Notes: a model not told the origin generated them from the sequence alone. 23,404 nucleotides of DNA from Chara braunii (GCA_003427395.1 BFEA01000067.1:772761-796164); one strand, 5' to 3'; shown: positions 9,309 through 18,790, counted from the first letter of the stretch. Made by a program: numbers and translations.

Positions 9309-9851
9309 CTACTGACCACTTTTCTCCTGCTCCTTGTCATGTTGTTCCATGCGTGCGTCGTTGTGTGGGGTCCTGGCAGCAAACAAAAACACTGAACAGT
9401 GAGGAAGGCGGTGATTGACAGGCGGGAAACCTCCAGCAGACAGCCGACGCTCGCCATCGACTACTCCACTCCGCAACTTCTCCTTGTAGTAGCCCTCCGC
9501 CGTGTCGTCAACCTGTCGAAAATCCTTCCATATCCCCCCCGTCCTTCTCCTCATCCACCATCTCGGCATCGCCCGCGGGATCACACTCGATGCCATGGTG
9601 CAGCAGAATTGCACAATGGATTCCGATAATGACACACAATCGGGTGCATCCATCACTTGTTGCATCAGCCTCTGCCTGCGAGCAAACAATCTCATCCTCG
9701 GGCGAGTTGTCGTTCTCTCAATGCGGTAACGCATGGCGACGACTGACATAGTTGTGACCACCGTGTTTCTCTCCAATGTCGTTAATGCCTTCGCACCACC
9801 CGGGAGCTCTCGTTCCATCGTCAGGACTTGAAACGCGCAAGCACCCACCAC
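9309..9851 (-). pseudogene. Transposase N-terminal fragment, PIF/Harbinger-like (tentative)
   Basis: A 180-codon frame contains an arginine-rich stretch at residues 41-62 (RYRIERTTTRPRMRL). At residues 97-127 it has RWWMRRRTGG, then IWKDFRQVDDTAEGYYKEKLR. The WW..RRTGG.W..FR..DD....YF..KLRMS layout resembles the segment ahead of the catalytic region in plant PIF/Harbinger (DDE_Tnp_4) transposases, as I recall it. After KLR the similarity stops abruptly and nothing resembling the three acidic catalytic motifs follows. It is therefore a truncated, inactive relic. It lies inside the TIR element, which argues for a deletion derivative. Family assignment rests on memory of the motif and was not tested. 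Confidence 0.4.
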
Positions 9852-10330
9852 TCGTTCGCCCTCCGACGCCCTCGTTGCACCTTCTGCACGTCAATGGGGA
9901 TCGCACTCGCACTTTCTACGTTTATGGGAAGCGTTACGTTCGAGCTAAGCAGTGACGGCCCGAAGAGCATGCGGAACACAAAGGCGACGTCGCAGTAGAG
10001 AACCGTTACGCATGCATGCTACGTCGCCCAACATTCCAATGCCCTCCTTTAAATTTAAGCCATGACCGCCATCACTCCTCTGCACAGAGGTCTCGCCCCA
10101 GTCTCGGAGTCTCCAGTCCAGCCGCGAGGACGCCTCACACACGGATGTGTCACAACGGAGGGTTCAAAATTTGAAATTGGAACGGGGATGTTGACACCCT
10201 TTTTTTTTGTCATCCCGGTAGGCCTCCCTGCCACCGCCACTGGACCACACCCGAGGACGCACGGACATCTCAGCACGATGACGGACATCTACCCCCGCGG
10301 CCGCGTGTATGTGTATGAAATTGGCCGCTG
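9852..10330. other. Interior of the TIR element, no gene recognised
   Basis: Moderately GC-rich sequence. Short frames on both strands show no family resemblance and overlap each other. I assign no function. Confidence 0.5.
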
Positions 10331-10544
10331 GAGACCTCCAAGGGTTTTCCGTGGGACCCATTGAATTACGACGCAGTGTAACGATGACGCCGAAAACCAG
10401 AAAATTTTCCAAGGACTTCATCCTAATTCCAGAGGATTTTCCAAGGAGGGTCTAACGAGGCCCTAACATAGTTTTTTTTCGGATTTTTTGGATTTTTTTT
10501 TCTTTTTGTTTTTTTGGCTGGGACCTTCCTTGGTCATTGCACGA

Positions 10545-10584
10545 CCGGGCCGCCCGGGAAAATAGGGTGACCCGGGCGGCCGGG
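10545..10584. repeat. GC-rich hairpin at the right transposon end
   Basis: CCGGGCCGCCCGGG (10545-10558) pairs with CCCGGGCGGCCGGG (10571-10584), 13 of 14 positions, around a 12-nt loop. It occupies the right terminal region of the TIR element. The left end has only a partial equivalent near 8250-8272. Confidence 0.85.
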
Positions 10585-10609
10585 CTGGTAGCCTAGTATT
10601 TTACTCCTT

Positions 10610-11617
10610 TCCCGCCACCGCCTCTTCGAGCACATCTTCACCTGACACCGCTTACGGGGATTTCCCATCAAGTAGGACTCTAACCGGCCGTTACCGACGG
10701 CAGACAGACCCTCCTCATTTTCGGCCATATCCGCTGTCCACCCTGCGTCTCTTTCTGGCGAATGTATCCGAGGCTGTCTCTTGGACCCCGTCCGCTGCTC
10801 TGCGTCCACTTCTATATGTGAAGATGATCTTGCCCCCTATCTTCTGAGACTGCAAGGTTTGGTTCGTTGTCCCATTGACCATAACATGGGTGATACACTT
10901 GTCTGTTGTCCAATTGTCTACGAGATGGGAATGAGGAAGCTTTTCTTTGGTAATCCTTCTTTTGTGAGATGTTATGAGGAAGAACCAGTGATTCTAGAAC
11001 GCAGCAAGAGGGAATACGATCGCCTAAGGTTGGGTGAGGTCGGGACCTGGATCAAGAAGCATGGTAAGGGAGGAAGGCTGATAAGAGGAAGGATGGAGGA
11101 AGGATGGAAATGTGTCACTCTCCCTGCTGTTTTGGAGTTTGTGAAGTTTGAACTCTCCAACACCTTTGTGTCTGCTGCTGGTCGCCTGCTTCGACGAACT
11201 GTGGGTATCCCGATGGGGAAGTCCTCTAGCCCTGCCCTGGCTTGTTTGCTCTGCGCCTATAATGAATTCATCTTTCTGTCTAGTCTGGGAACTGACTCGA
11301 GGTGTTTTCATGGTTTTAGACTCGTGGATGACGTCTCTGTGTTCGTTGTGTTGAGGAGGGGTGGGAGCTTGGGGCATGAACAAGGAACTAGAATTATTGA
11401 GCGGTTTAGCCAATGCTACGATAAGAACCTAACTCTTGAAAAGATGAGTGAAGGCGATGCATGGGGCTATCTCGGCTGTGTTATTGAGGTCGTAGGAGGA
11501 GCCGTCGGTGTGGCCTGTCATCCCCTGATCAAGAATCAGACCGGTGATATTAATGGCAAGTTGGTCTTTCAGAACATTCAAGATTTTTCTTCCTTCACCA
11601 GCTATAGTAGCAGGTAG
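10610..11617 (+). pseudogene. Penelope-like reverse transcriptase remnant
   Basis: The 278-codon frame from 10781 carries LLRLQGLVRCPIDHNMGDT at residues 22-39, then GIPMGKSSSPALACL (142-156) and RLVDDVSVFVV (180-190). The GIPMG..SP..A motif followed about 35 residues later by a VDD box is the motif B/C arrangement of Penelope-like reverse transcriptases. Such enzymes extend cDNA at chromosome ends or nicks. The frame opens without an ATG. An upstream frame (about 10610-10820, with LRLFLANVSEAVSWTPSAAL) appears to belong in front but is shifted. Only about 40 residues lie between the GKGGR stretch (95-99) and GIPMG, so the region that should hold catalytic motif A is missing. No GIY-YIG endonuclease is seen after the stop at 11615-11617. 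Motif C is intact. I infer an inactive copy. A PLE relative is likelier than a LINE because of GIPMG. Confidence 0.65.
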
Positions 11618-12008
11618 ATTCATTTTTTCTTTTTCTTTTTTGGTCTTCCTTGGTACCGCTGTGGCACGGCTTGAACGGAGTAAAATGTGATGGAGTAGAC
11701 GGTCCTTTTGGACACCTTGCTGCTATAAGTAGGATCGACTACTGTGGTCCATCGTACCGACTTCAAAGCCCCTGATGATCCTGGTTTGGCGGCCAGGTGA
11801 AACCGGTAGGGCTATACGCCATACCAGTGCTTCATGTTTTTATCTTTCAATTATAAGTCGCGTTCGGGACATGAGTTGTCGCTTCCTTTCTTCCTCCTCC
11901 TTCTCCCTTCTCCAGTCTAAGTCCTTGTCCTCTCTGATCGTTGAGTGAAAATCTTGAGTTGTTGTCGTGTCCATCATTCTCAGTATAAGCTTTGCTTACC
12001 TACTATAC
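11618..12008. other. No recognisable feature
   Basis: T/C-rich sequence follows the reverse transcriptase remnant. A pyrimidine tract of CTTCCT repeats lies near 11880-11915. I see no gene and no endonuclease domain. Confidence 0.5.
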
Positions 12009-12744
12009 GGTGCTGGGGTGTTGCCCTGTAACCTGTTGACGCAGGGGCATGAGGCCTGGTAGAGAGATCTGGGGGTGCTTTGGGGGGGCATCCCACGGGA
12101 CAACCAAGGGTTGCTGCTGAGACAACGCTGGCCGGAGCTGGGGTGAGTTGTGTTGCCCTGTAACCCAGCAGGATGGGGGGTGTGAGGCCTGGAAGCTCGG
12201 CAGGGAATACGACAGTGTTGGAGATCCTTGGAAGGATCTGTTAGGGATTTTGCGGGATTGGGGGCTTTTTTAGGAATTTTGCAGTCTATTCCCGTACCTT
12301 CTTCTGAGTAACGGGAAGGACAAGGATTGAGAGAGAAAGGTATCACGCGTCCTGCTAGCGAAGGGGCTAGCTGGTAGGACAGAAATAGGGCATAGCAGCA
12401 GTAGAGATGGTGGCTTTGCTGAAGTAAGTCTTGCCGGAGTGGGGTGAGGAGGACTGTTGGTGGATTCCCGAGTCTTCTTCAGCTTTTTGTTTATCTCTGA
12501 AGTCCCTTACAAAAAAGCTCTGAAGTAGCTCTAAATTCTTTCAATTCTTTCGATTGGACTTTCTCAGTATATCCTTAGGTTCATTGTCATGAAATTTTCT
12601 GATGGTTTTTCTGAATGTACTCATGGGACGCTGGGCCCGGTTCCCAGCTGTGCCAATTCGAGAGGATATGGTTGTATCTATGGGACGCTGGACCCGGTTT
12701 CCAGCAGGTGTTGCTCCCTACCAATAGATGGAGCACGTGTTTCG

Positions 12745-12785
<41 letters not shown>
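12009..12785 (+). mobile_element. Poly(A)-tailed retroelement, copy A
   Basis: The sequence matches, in inverse orientation, the element at 14453-15190. Shared words include GTTGCCCTGTAACCTG, GGCATGAGGCC, CAGTGTTGGAGA, GGTGGCTTTGCTG and CTTGCCGGAGTG. It ends in GGGACGCTGGACCCGGTTTC, a CAGCAGGTG segment and a block ending CCAATAGATGGAG, followed by 41 A (12745-12785). The tail's hairpin half is present twice, at 12624-12649 and 12682-12705. Homology to copy B starts abruptly near 12009, consistent with 5' truncation during target-primed reverse transcription. There is an internal direct repeat of about 125 bp: the TGCCCTGTAACC blocks near 12020 and 12152. No coding capacity is visible, so it would be non-autonomous. 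Confidence 0.7.
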
Positions 12786-12788
<3 letters not shown>

Positions 12789-12797
12789 AACTGACCA

Positions 12798-12947
12798 GGG
12801 GCCATGTCCCACTAGTGGGGGTTTAGTTTATATTTCGTGTGGTTTTCAACATGGTCACATTGTGGCCCTGAGATTTTCAGATCGGATGGCAGGAAGCCAT
12901 GTATACTCCAAACGAGAACTAAACCTTGACAAATGGGACATGGCCCC
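12798..12947. repeat. 150-bp inverted-repeat (MITE- or foldback-like) element
   Basis: GGGGCCATGTCCCA (12798-12811) and TGGGACATGGCCCC (12934-12947) are a perfect 14-bp inverted repeat. Inside, GGTTTAGTT (12820-12828) matches AACTAAACC (12917-12925), and weaker pairing continues inward. It starts 12 bp after the 41-A tail of copy A. The arm resembles the tail hairpin of the neighbouring retroelements and the 19703-19802 repeat. Confidence 0.8.
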
Positions 12948-13663
12948 GGCCCCAGGTAATTCAGAGTTATTTGATGTAGCTGAGGGCATGCACAGTCACA
13001 CTAGGACCAAGAATTCCCGAATTCCCACAATCTGTCCTTTTCGTAGTCACACCTCCACCACCAGAGTCACAGAAGGGTGTGCATTTGCCAGTGGGCTGCT
13101 GCAGCTCGGGGTTAGCGAATCTGCCACTACCTCTCAAAACACTCCTCTTTTTTTTTTTTCTTTTTTTCTTTTTGGAAGAGTCCAAGTTGTTGTAGAGGTG
13201 GGATACTAGACAGATGACAGTCACCCACAGTAATAGGCCATTTGGTTGTCCCGATGAAACCCTCTAGTGCTAACGACCCAGGACCATCACTCCATCACCA
13301 CCTCGGCGGGGTGACCTGACCAGACAGCGGTTGCAGGCACCCGGGCTACACACGGAGACCCCTAGCCGCTGCTCATCCCCAGTTGAAGCAGACGTGGTGC
13401 TTGGAGGGATGAAAAGGAGAACTGTTTCTTGATGACAGCGCTGCCATAGCAAATCAACAGGTGAACAGGCCAGCTAAAGGCTCAAAAAAAGACAAAAAAA
13501 CAAAAAATCAGAACATTGTGCCAGTTCCTCTCTGTTACTGCACAGGGACGGCGATGTTTTTTTTTATAAAAAAAAAAGAAAAAAAGGGACGACGATGTTG
13601 GATCCAAATTGCGGAAGAAGTGTGACTCCATCAATGTTCAAAGTTAAGGGTCTCGCTCCACGT
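12948..13663. other. No gene; short A/T tract flanked by a 15-bp direct repeat
   Basis: I recognise no gene here. T-rich runs lie near 13147-13172. At 13544-13599, AGGGACGGCGATGTT and AGGGACGACGATGTT (14 of 15 identical) flank 26 bases of T, TA and A with one G. This looks like a target-site duplication around a minimal poly(A)-type insertion. Confidence 0.5.
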
Positions 13664-14054
13664 CTGTCCACTGTACGAAATTGTGGACAGTTTGTGGACA
13701 GCTATGGGAGCATACAAAAATGGAAACGTGGCATCCCTCCACTTGCTGTACACTATACAACACCCGAATTCGTGAGTTCCCTACGAGACATGGGCGCAGC
13801 ACTGCAAACCACTGCAAGACAGCCTCGATAGCATTTTGTACGCCCAGACTCCAGGCTCGCTGTCCAAAAAGGCGGAGGGTCCGTGGGTTCCTACGAGGAT
13901 CGTCCGCAAAAGTACTTGTGCAGGCTGGGAGCTATACAAAACTGGACAGTCAATTTTCCACGGTATTTCTGACAAATGTCCAAGCCATTTTGCACACCGA
14001 TAATGGACAGTAAGTGGAGCGACGTCCCACTGTCCATTTTTGTACAGTGGACAG
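13664..14054. mobile_element. Small TIR element rich in TGTCC/GGACA motifs (MITE-like)
   Basis: The left end CTGTCCACTGTAC (13664-13676) recurs inverted as GTACAGTGGACAG at the right end (14042-14054). Each end also forms its own hairpin: CTGTCCAC/GTGGACAG at 13664-13690 and ACTGTCCA/TGGACAGT at 14029-14055. GGACA or TGTCC recurs internally (near 13693, 13859, 13932, 13977 and 14004), as subterminal transposase-binding motifs often do. An extra GTGGACAG lies just outside at 14057-14064. Overlapping open frames have no family resemblance. No target duplication was established. Confidence 0.6.
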
Positions 14055-14294
14055 TAGTGGACAGAGGCCCTAAGTCTCTCTTTTTTCCCTCTTTCAAACT
14101 TTTACGTCACAAAGGGCCATTGCAAAAGCCTTTCAGAAGTTGTTGTCCCTCTGTTTGTATGCCCTGAGTCCATCAGGACTCCAAACTCAGGTCTCTTTAT
14201 CAACAGTTCGTGGGTATACCATTCAGTGAGGATTCACATGCCAGTCTGCCGCTCAGCGGTGTATGGTAGGTATGGTATACTATTCAGCCACATG

Positions 14295-14446
14295 GGGCCT
14301 GGCCACACCACTGTAGAAACAAAAAACGAACGAATGCATCTTCCCTGGGAGAAGGGAAAGATGCATTCGTTACAAGGAATGGCAATAGATGCATCTTACC
14401 ACTTTGCTGCAGCAGATGTCCTTTGGACAGTGGTGTGGCGAGGCCC
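14295..14446. repeat. 152-bp inverted-repeat element with nested hairpin
   Basis: GGGCCTGGCCACACCACTGT (14295-14314) and its near-perfect complement (14427-14446) pair at 19 of 20 positions. Nested inside is a second stem at 14329-14371, AACGAATGCATCTTCCCT against AGGGAAAGATGCATTCGTT, 18 bp with one bulged base. The element abuts the poly(T) of copy B. Confidence 0.85.
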
Positions 14447-14452
14447 ATTGTC

Positions 14453-15720
14453 TTTTTTTTTTTTTTTTTTTTTTTTTTTTGGAAACAAAGCTCCAATCTA
14501 TTCGTGGGGAGCAGCACGTGCTGGGAACCGGGCCCAGCGTCCCATATGGAAATTTACATAGAAATTTGAGCATTTGAGGTACCGGGGCCACCCGGCTTTG
14601 GCTAAAAGGAATTAGAGCTACTTGGCAATTACTACATCAGTCTTCAAAATTGAGCAAGAATCAGAAAAAGACTCAGCCCCCCCCATCAGTCCTCTTCACC
14701 ACACTCCGGCAAGTCTTACTGCAGCAGAGCCACCATCTCCGCTGTTGCTGTACCCTATTTCGGTCCTACGAGCTAGCCCCCTCACTAGTAGGACGCTTGG
14801 TATCTGACCATTACTTTACCCACTCCCTCGTTGAGAGAAAAAAAAAAAAACAGGACATATGCAAATCATCTGAAAACACTTGCTGTAATTCGAGAAGCAT
14901 GAGAATAGATCAAAATGCTCCAAACCCTGGAAATCACTAGCAAACCCTTCCAAAGCTCTCCAACACTGTCTTACTCCCTGCCGAGCTCTTCCAGGTCTCA
15001 CACCCCCACATCTTGATGAGTTACAGGGGAACGCAACTCACTCCAGCTCCGACCAGCGTCGTCCCAGCAGCAATCATTGGTTGTCCCATGGAATGCCCAC
15101 CCCAAAGCATCCCCAGATCTCTCTACTGGGCCTCACGCCCCTGCATCAGCAGGTTACAGGGCAACACCCCAGCACTGGCCAGCGTCGTTCTGGCATCGAA
15201 CAGCCGCAGATCACCGAGTGCAACAGCGTCGAAGCCACCTAAGAGAGGATGCTAGAAGTCCCCAGAGTTCTGAGACATTTTTTACCCCCAAACTAAGAAC
15301 AAAAGAAATTTTAAGAGGGCATGGAAAACTATATGAACGGGGAGTCAAAAACTGAAAACAGCCTACAATCCAGAATCCCCCCCTCAACAGACGGAAAGTC
15401 TGTCCAGGCTTTCAGTCCTCGTGCCAGAACTCACTTGATCTCATACCCCCTTCATGCTAGGGTGACAGGGCACCGCAACCTTCCCCAGTACTGACCAACC
15501 TAGTTCTGACGGACAGGAAGTGCCTTCCTCCCTCGACACTACCCTTGACGGCAAGCCCCTAAACAGGTTACAGGGTTAATACCCCGGCGCCCGCTTCGTC
15601 GAACGATCTGGTTATGCCTTCCACCCTCAGCATAACTCCACAAGCCTCAAGCTCCCCCCCAGGTCACAGAGCCAAAGCTCCAGCACCGGCCTATGTCGTC
15701 CCTGCCTCGTTCTTCTGACC
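14453..15720 (-). mobile_element. Poly(A)-tailed retroelement, copy B (longer 5' end)
   Basis: Read on the minus strand, it ends in 28 A (14453-14480), preceded by the shared tail (14491-14543) with its GCTGGGCCCGGTTCCCAGC hairpin. Upstream, the match to copy A is continuous to about 15180. Beyond that copy B continues alone to roughly 15690, with at least five degenerate units built on a GTTGCCCTGTAACCTG ... GGGGYGTGAGGC core (near 15030, 15145, 15460, 15565 and 15660). The upstream limit is uncertain. No ORF on the minus strand resembles a known protein. It probably depends on LINE proteins in trans. Confidence 0.65.
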
Positions 15721-15723
15721 TAC

Positions 15724-16439
15724 TTGCCTAAAAGACATTCCTCTATTAAAGGCCTCTTGACTAGATTCCATCCTACAGTTCTAACCCCCCCCTGCCCTCC
15801 TTTAATAAACTTTGATTCAGACCAAGACAGAGAAACCCCTTCTGCGGGAGAGGAAATACTCCCTCGTCCTGTGGTGGCTCCGGTGTCCATTCGAGGCTCA
15901 ACTATTCCTAAAGGACTCTCAATAAAAAACGACGATTACTCCTCCCTCAAAAACATCCCTCTGTCCTTACACCGCCTCCGCCGGAAGGTGCCCCGTCACC
16001 ACACCGGCCCCAGTTCAGAACAGCCCCCTAAACAGCCATTCCCGCTCCCTCAGCAGCATACAATTCCCCCTAAAGTATGCACCCGCAGAGCTGGAATTCC
16101 CCCTTTCCTCCTGTCCCACCCCCTCCCAGTGAAACAGCCCTCTCTCCTCTCAACTTGCTATATTTAGCACCCCTTGTCCCCTCTCCCCAACCGCCATGCT
16201 GATCCGACCCGAAAATCAGCACGGCCCAGAAAAAGGACAATCCCACAATACCGCCCCCACCCTCTCAAGGACAACACCTCCCACCTTGTGTAGCCCTCGC
16301 AGGGAGAAGCTCCAAACCTGAGGAAATAACTCCGATCAGTACTGATGAGCCCAAACCCAACAAAGATCACGTTGAGCCTCAGGTTTCCATACCCGCAAAG
16401 CAGATTAAAAGATGTCGACAAAACCAGAAAAAGGCACCA
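15724..16439 (+). CDS. Weak hypothetical proline/serine-rich reading frame, probably broken
   Basis: A 147-codon frame (15724-16167) is followed in another frame by a stretch reading KPEEITPISTDEPKPNKDHV and QIKRCRQNQKKAPGLVTE, ending at a stop near 16439. Both parts are rich in Pro, Ser, Lys and charged residues, with no domain, signal peptide or membrane segment that I recognise. The first frame has no ATG at its start (TTG at 15724) and runs on upstream into repeat sequence. It might be a degraded disordered protein such as a retroelement ORF1, or chance. No neighbouring gene in the same orientation supports it. Confidence 0.2.
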
Positions 16440-16452
16440 GGACTAGTTACTG

Positions 16453-16630
16453 AGTGAAAGCTAATTACCATTAAGATCAGAAAAATCCGTCGAGATACAA
16501 ATGAGATCGGGAAAAAGAAGATCGCTCAGATCGAATATAGGCTCAGTAAAAACTTATTGCCATTGAAATCAGAAAAATCCATCGAGATACAAAGATTGGG
16601 GGAAAACAAATCGCTCAGATCGAATATAGG
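16453..16630. repeat. Tandem duplication, period 92 bp
   Basis: 16453-16544 and 16545-16630 are imperfect copies sharing ATCAGAAAAATCC, TCGAGATACAAA and ATCGCTCAGATCGAATATAGG. The second copy is shorter by a small deletion. Confidence 0.9.
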
Positions 16631-17433
16631 TGGAATGTCTTTAGAAATCCAAATAGAAAAAACGCAATAGAGAAACGATTTTGATGTCCATCCGGACTTT
16701 CGGCTCTGTTTTCCGGAACATAGGGTTCCGAAAAACGCTTGGACCGTAAATCAAGAAAATGCTAATCAGAAAGAATCATCATATGAATCACTAGGGATTA
16801 CAACATAAAAAGGATAAACAGATGGCACCACCATTGGATCGTCATTAGTGGATGAATCGACATAGAAGGATCAAACTAGCAATGCAAAATCAAGAATTCC
16901 ATATCCAGAAAAATTAAGAACTACAAAATCAGGAATTATAGCTGTAGGTGTGTAAGATTTCTAAGTTAGAAAACCTAACAGATATCGAGACCGACAAACA
17001 CTGTCTAAGAATCTCGTCGTTAAGAATCCATCAAGGTCAAACTGAAGAGGAAAAACAACTTACCCTTAACATCCCTAAAAGCAACCCCTTACCCTTCACA
17101 TCCCTAAAAGCACCCCCCCTCTCTCCAAACCTCAACTCCTCGCTTCATCGGCTTCTCAAGCAACTCGGCCGCCTGTGATTGACAACCATTCAACCAACCA
17201 AATAGTCCGAACGATGATGATAGTAGGACCGCAGCTAGGGTTGCCGTCACAGCATACCAAACCACGTCGCGAGACTAAACCTCGACCCGCCAGCCGCCCC
17301 TCGCAGGTAGCCCGAAGAGATGAGGGGGTGTCCTCGTTGCAGACGTCAGCCACCTGTAGGAGACTTTTCTCCCTCATTCCTCCTCCCCCTTCTTCCTAGT
17401 AGCCCTCTCCCTCCAACCCATGAAACCCTACTT
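16631..17433. other. AT-rich then mixed sequence, no gene recognised
   Basis: No gene family is visible. A small hairpin, CGGAAC/GTTCCG, lies near 16713-16729. A duplicated CCCTTAACATCCCTAAAAGC / CCCTTCACATCCCTAAAAGC pair lies near 17062 and 17092. Confidence 0.5.
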
Positions 17434-17876
17434 ACCTCCCCTTTCTCCCTCCCACATTGCTCCTCCTCTCCACCAAGACCTTAGTGTGAGATGCGCTACC
17501 CAACGACGTCCAGACACGCTCCTCTGTAACCCCATGATCCCTCTCCCACCTCCTCCTTGCGTCAATCTTGCCATCGCAGCGCTCCCGCCGCTCCTCGTTC
17601 CTGCCCTCTCTGCGAGGCCTGCCGTCGCATCCAAACGTCGGGCGGCGGAGCGCTACCTCCCCTTTCTCCCTCCCACAGTGCTCCTCCTCTCCACCAAGAC
17701 CTTAGTGTGAGATGCGCTACCCAACGACGTCCAGACACGCTCCTCCGTAACCCCATGATCCCTCTCCCACCTCCTCCTCGCGTCAATCTTGTCATCGCAG
17801 CGCTCCCGCCGCTCCTCGTTCCTGCCCTCTCCGCGAGGCCTGCCGTTGCGTCCAAACGTCGGGCGACGGAGCGCTT
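17434..17876. repeat. Two-copy tandem duplication, period 221 bp
   Basis: 17434-17654 and 17655-17876 are near identical. Both begin ACCTCCCCTTTCTCCCTCCC and end with CGTCGGGCGRCGGAGCGCT. Because 221 is not a multiple of three, the reading frames through it change between copies. Open frames on both strands here are therefore poor gene candidates. The high identity indicates a recent duplication or an assembly duplication. Confidence 0.93.
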
Positions 17877-17953
17877 CTGGGTTTTCATGATCTCACATTT
17901 CAGATGTGGTCAGTCAGCAATGATTGTCAACTACAGCAACACTGAACAAATGT

Positions 17954-18065
17954 AATATATATTATATAATAATATTACTTTTTTAAAAATAATAACAATG
18001 ATAAATAATAATAATAATAATAGTAATAATAAAAATAAGAATAAGAATAAATTAATAATAATATT
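17954..18065. repeat. AT-rich microsatellite, (AAT)n/(TAA)n
   Basis: Interrupted TAATAATAA and AATAAGAATAAG runs over about 110 bp. The asparagine- or tyrosine-rich frames come from the repeat. Confidence 0.9.
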
Positions 18066-18324
18066 ACATTTATGGGCTTGGCTCCACAACTCTCTTTTTT
18101 TTTCCCCTTTTTTTTATTATAGAGAAACAGTAGTTTCATTAGGGCCCAGTGCCCAAGGCAGAAATACAATGTCAAAGAACTGCAGATTCCATGGGTCACA
18201 AGGTCTCCAATCCTGCTTCGTCAGGTGGAGCCCCTCCCCTGTAGAAAACCACTGTCTTCAAAAAACGAAAACACTACGAAATCCCCGATTCCTACTCTGA
18301 AATAACACGAAAAAATTCACAACA
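18066..18324. other. No recognisable feature
   Basis: Mixed sequence with pyrimidine runs near 18090-18117. No gene seen. Confidence 0.5.
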
Positions 18325-18790
18325 AAAACCTACTTAGGGTTTCGACTAGCGCCACAAGTTTCATGAAACTCACGACAATAGTCCTAGTTAATACCTACTC
18401 TAAAAACAAACCAAAACAACCGCACCAAACTAATCCTAATTAGGGTTTCAATTAATTCCTAAATCATAATGTCCCACAAAATTCCTAATTAGGGTTACCA
18501 AGGTTACCACAAAAAAATTCATGTCCTAGCAAAGACACCGCAATGAAAGTTCCTAATTAGGGTTGCAATCGTAATGACCACAGAAATTCCTAACCCAAAG
18601 TAATCTGTCAAGCCACAACCGTGTCAGAAACAGAAAGAACAAATTCATAATTAAGGTTGCCACTACTTCACAGGTCAATACCCACCCTAACCCTAATGAA
18701 ACCGAAAATCTTAAATTACACATAAAAGTTATGAAAAAACAATTTTTATTTATCATTGCCTAAAAGCGGCAATCATAACCCTAGAAAGAA
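18325..18790. repeat. Degenerate repeat with telomere-like CCTAATTAGGGTT cores
   Basis: Copies of CCTAMTTAGGGTT occur near 18331, 18435, 18485 and 18551. Related forms are TAATTAAGGTTGCCAC near 18648, CCCTAACCCTAATG near 18686 and CATAACCCTAG near 18774. The core contains the palindrome CCTAATTAGG. Spacing is irregular, 50-110 bp, so this is not a true telomeric array but may derive from a dispersed satellite. Confidence 0.6.

Larger units (their letters stand above)
8232..10596. mobile_element. TIR DNA transposon remnant with 8-bp flanking direct repeats
   Basis: The ends are inverted relatives. The left end starts CTAGGTTATCAG, followed by a GGCC, GGGTC and GCCCGGCC series. The right end, read inward on the minus strand, starts CTAGGCTACCAG with the same series. 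The match resumes further in: 8371-8440 (minus) and about 10362-10470 (plus) share GTGTAACGATG, AAGGAGGGTCTAA and GAGGCCC. The flanks are CATTTTAC (8224-8231) and TATTTTAC (10597-10604), 7 of 8 identical, as a target-site duplication would be. An 8-bp duplication points to hAT, whereas the one protein fragment inside looks PIF/Harbinger-like (usual duplication 3 bp), so the superfamily is unresolved and nesting is possible. The interior also holds a 340-bp snapback. No complete transposase is present, so the element would be non-autonomous. Confidence 0.65.

Noticed and set aside
12589-13209. 206-codon plus-strand frame
   Set aside because: It runs through the retroelement tail, the 41-A tract (polylysine) and the inverted repeat. 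It is a composite of repeats, not a gene.
17420-17955. Overlapping proline-rich frames on both strands
   Set aside because: The 221-bp duplication shifts frame between copies, and no frame is maintained through both.
17998-18199. Asn/Lys-rich and Tyr-rich frames
   Set aside because: Translation of the (AAT)n microsatellite.
18325-18790. True telomere
   Set aside because: Units are degenerate, widely spaced and in an internal position.
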